A DNA stretch of 64,000 bases, taken from JAEUHZ01 sp964552795. GTDB lineage: Bacteria; Planctomycetota; UBA1135; GCA-002686595. Location of the stretch: contig CAZKIO010000021.1 of the NCBI GenBank assembly GCA_964552795.1, positions 6,423 to 70,422 on the forward strand, in the 5' to 3' direction. A program made the position numbers and the translations under genes. Below are positions 63,871-64,000 of the stretch, in pieces. The first letter of the stretch is position 1, and every line of letters begins with the position of its first letter. A model generated the notes under the pieces. It did not search any database and had not been told where the DNA came from. It saw only the letters and a program-made list of their open reading frames with translations.

Positions 63871-64000
63871 ATGCGCCGCCCGTTCGTCGCCCTCGCCCTG
63901 ATCGTGCTGACCGTCCCGCTCGCAGCCCGCCAGGGAACTCCCGATCCGCGCATCCGGCCCATCACCGCCCCCCTGCGCAACGCCGGGACCCTGCACCTCG
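63871..64000 (+). CDS. Secreted protein, 3' partial
   Basis: The ATG follows CAGGAG by 7 bases and opens a signal peptide (RRPFVALALIVLTVPLAAR, then QGTPDP). 43 codons are visible before the window ends. The family cannot be named from this piece. Confidence 0.6.
   Translation, partial: MRRPFVALALIVLTVPLAARQGTPDPRIRPITAPLRNAGTLHL

Overview
The window is about 70% G+C bacterial chromosome. It best fits a member of the Planctomycetota (deep-sea or soil lineages with many secreted repeat proteins). The evidence is the mix of a DUF47/PiT phosphate pair, a Planctomycete-style Ser/Thr kinase, choice-of-anchor and 14-repeat secreted proteins, and a recurring cysteine-rich C-terminal module (CxGDG, CPCGN, FGDGLRC, WYRN, TFNLTNG). 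This assignment is inference: no rRNA or tRNA gene is present to confirm it.

Layout. 0-13 kb is housekeeping: a partial GH113-like protein, the Mg2+ transporter MgtE, a beta-CASP metallo-hydrolase, two tandem secreted proteins that look like inactive peptidase-MA relatives, RecG, a DUF47 regulator with a PiT phosphate permease, and a small membrane protein. GlnRS follows at 12.7-14.4 kb. 14.5-23.3 kb carries three secreted proteins read leftwards: two paralogous metallopeptidases sharing a 1068-bp tract with no difference seen, and a choice-of-anchor B protein. At 23.4 kb is a Ser/Thr kinase with an outside c-heme sensor domain. 25.3-53.1 kb is an accessory region of large exported proteins: two copies of a two-gene cassette, an NHL/YtkA-like/di-heme peroxidase operon, a sulfatase with a 14-repeat partner, a metzincin protease, a second 14-repeat protein, a beta-helix protein and others. 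It also holds a transposase fragment, two 119-bp palindromic elements and a relic of argJ. 53.1-61.6 kb is a compact arginine operon read leftwards (argR-argC-argB-argD-argF-argG-argH-argJ). 61.8-64 kb has a TerC-like protein, a DUF4434 protein and the start of another secreted protein.

How it works together. The arginine genes cover N-acetylglutamate to arginine; ArgJ recycles acetyl groups and ArgR probably represses the operon. The accessory region looks like an expanding surface or secreted proteome in which one C-terminal module is attached to many unrelated passenger domains (proteases, propellers, beta-helix). Duplication, conversion-like tracts and small tandem repeats reshape it.

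Most noteworthy. Both copies of the cassette's first gene have a good Shine-Dalgarno and start codon followed by a short tandem repeat ((TC)9 in one, two 8-mers in the other) that puts the start out of frame with an otherwise good signal peptide. One repeat unit gained in the first, or lost in the second, restores the frame. This looks like a phase-variable exported protein family, or two independent frameshifts.
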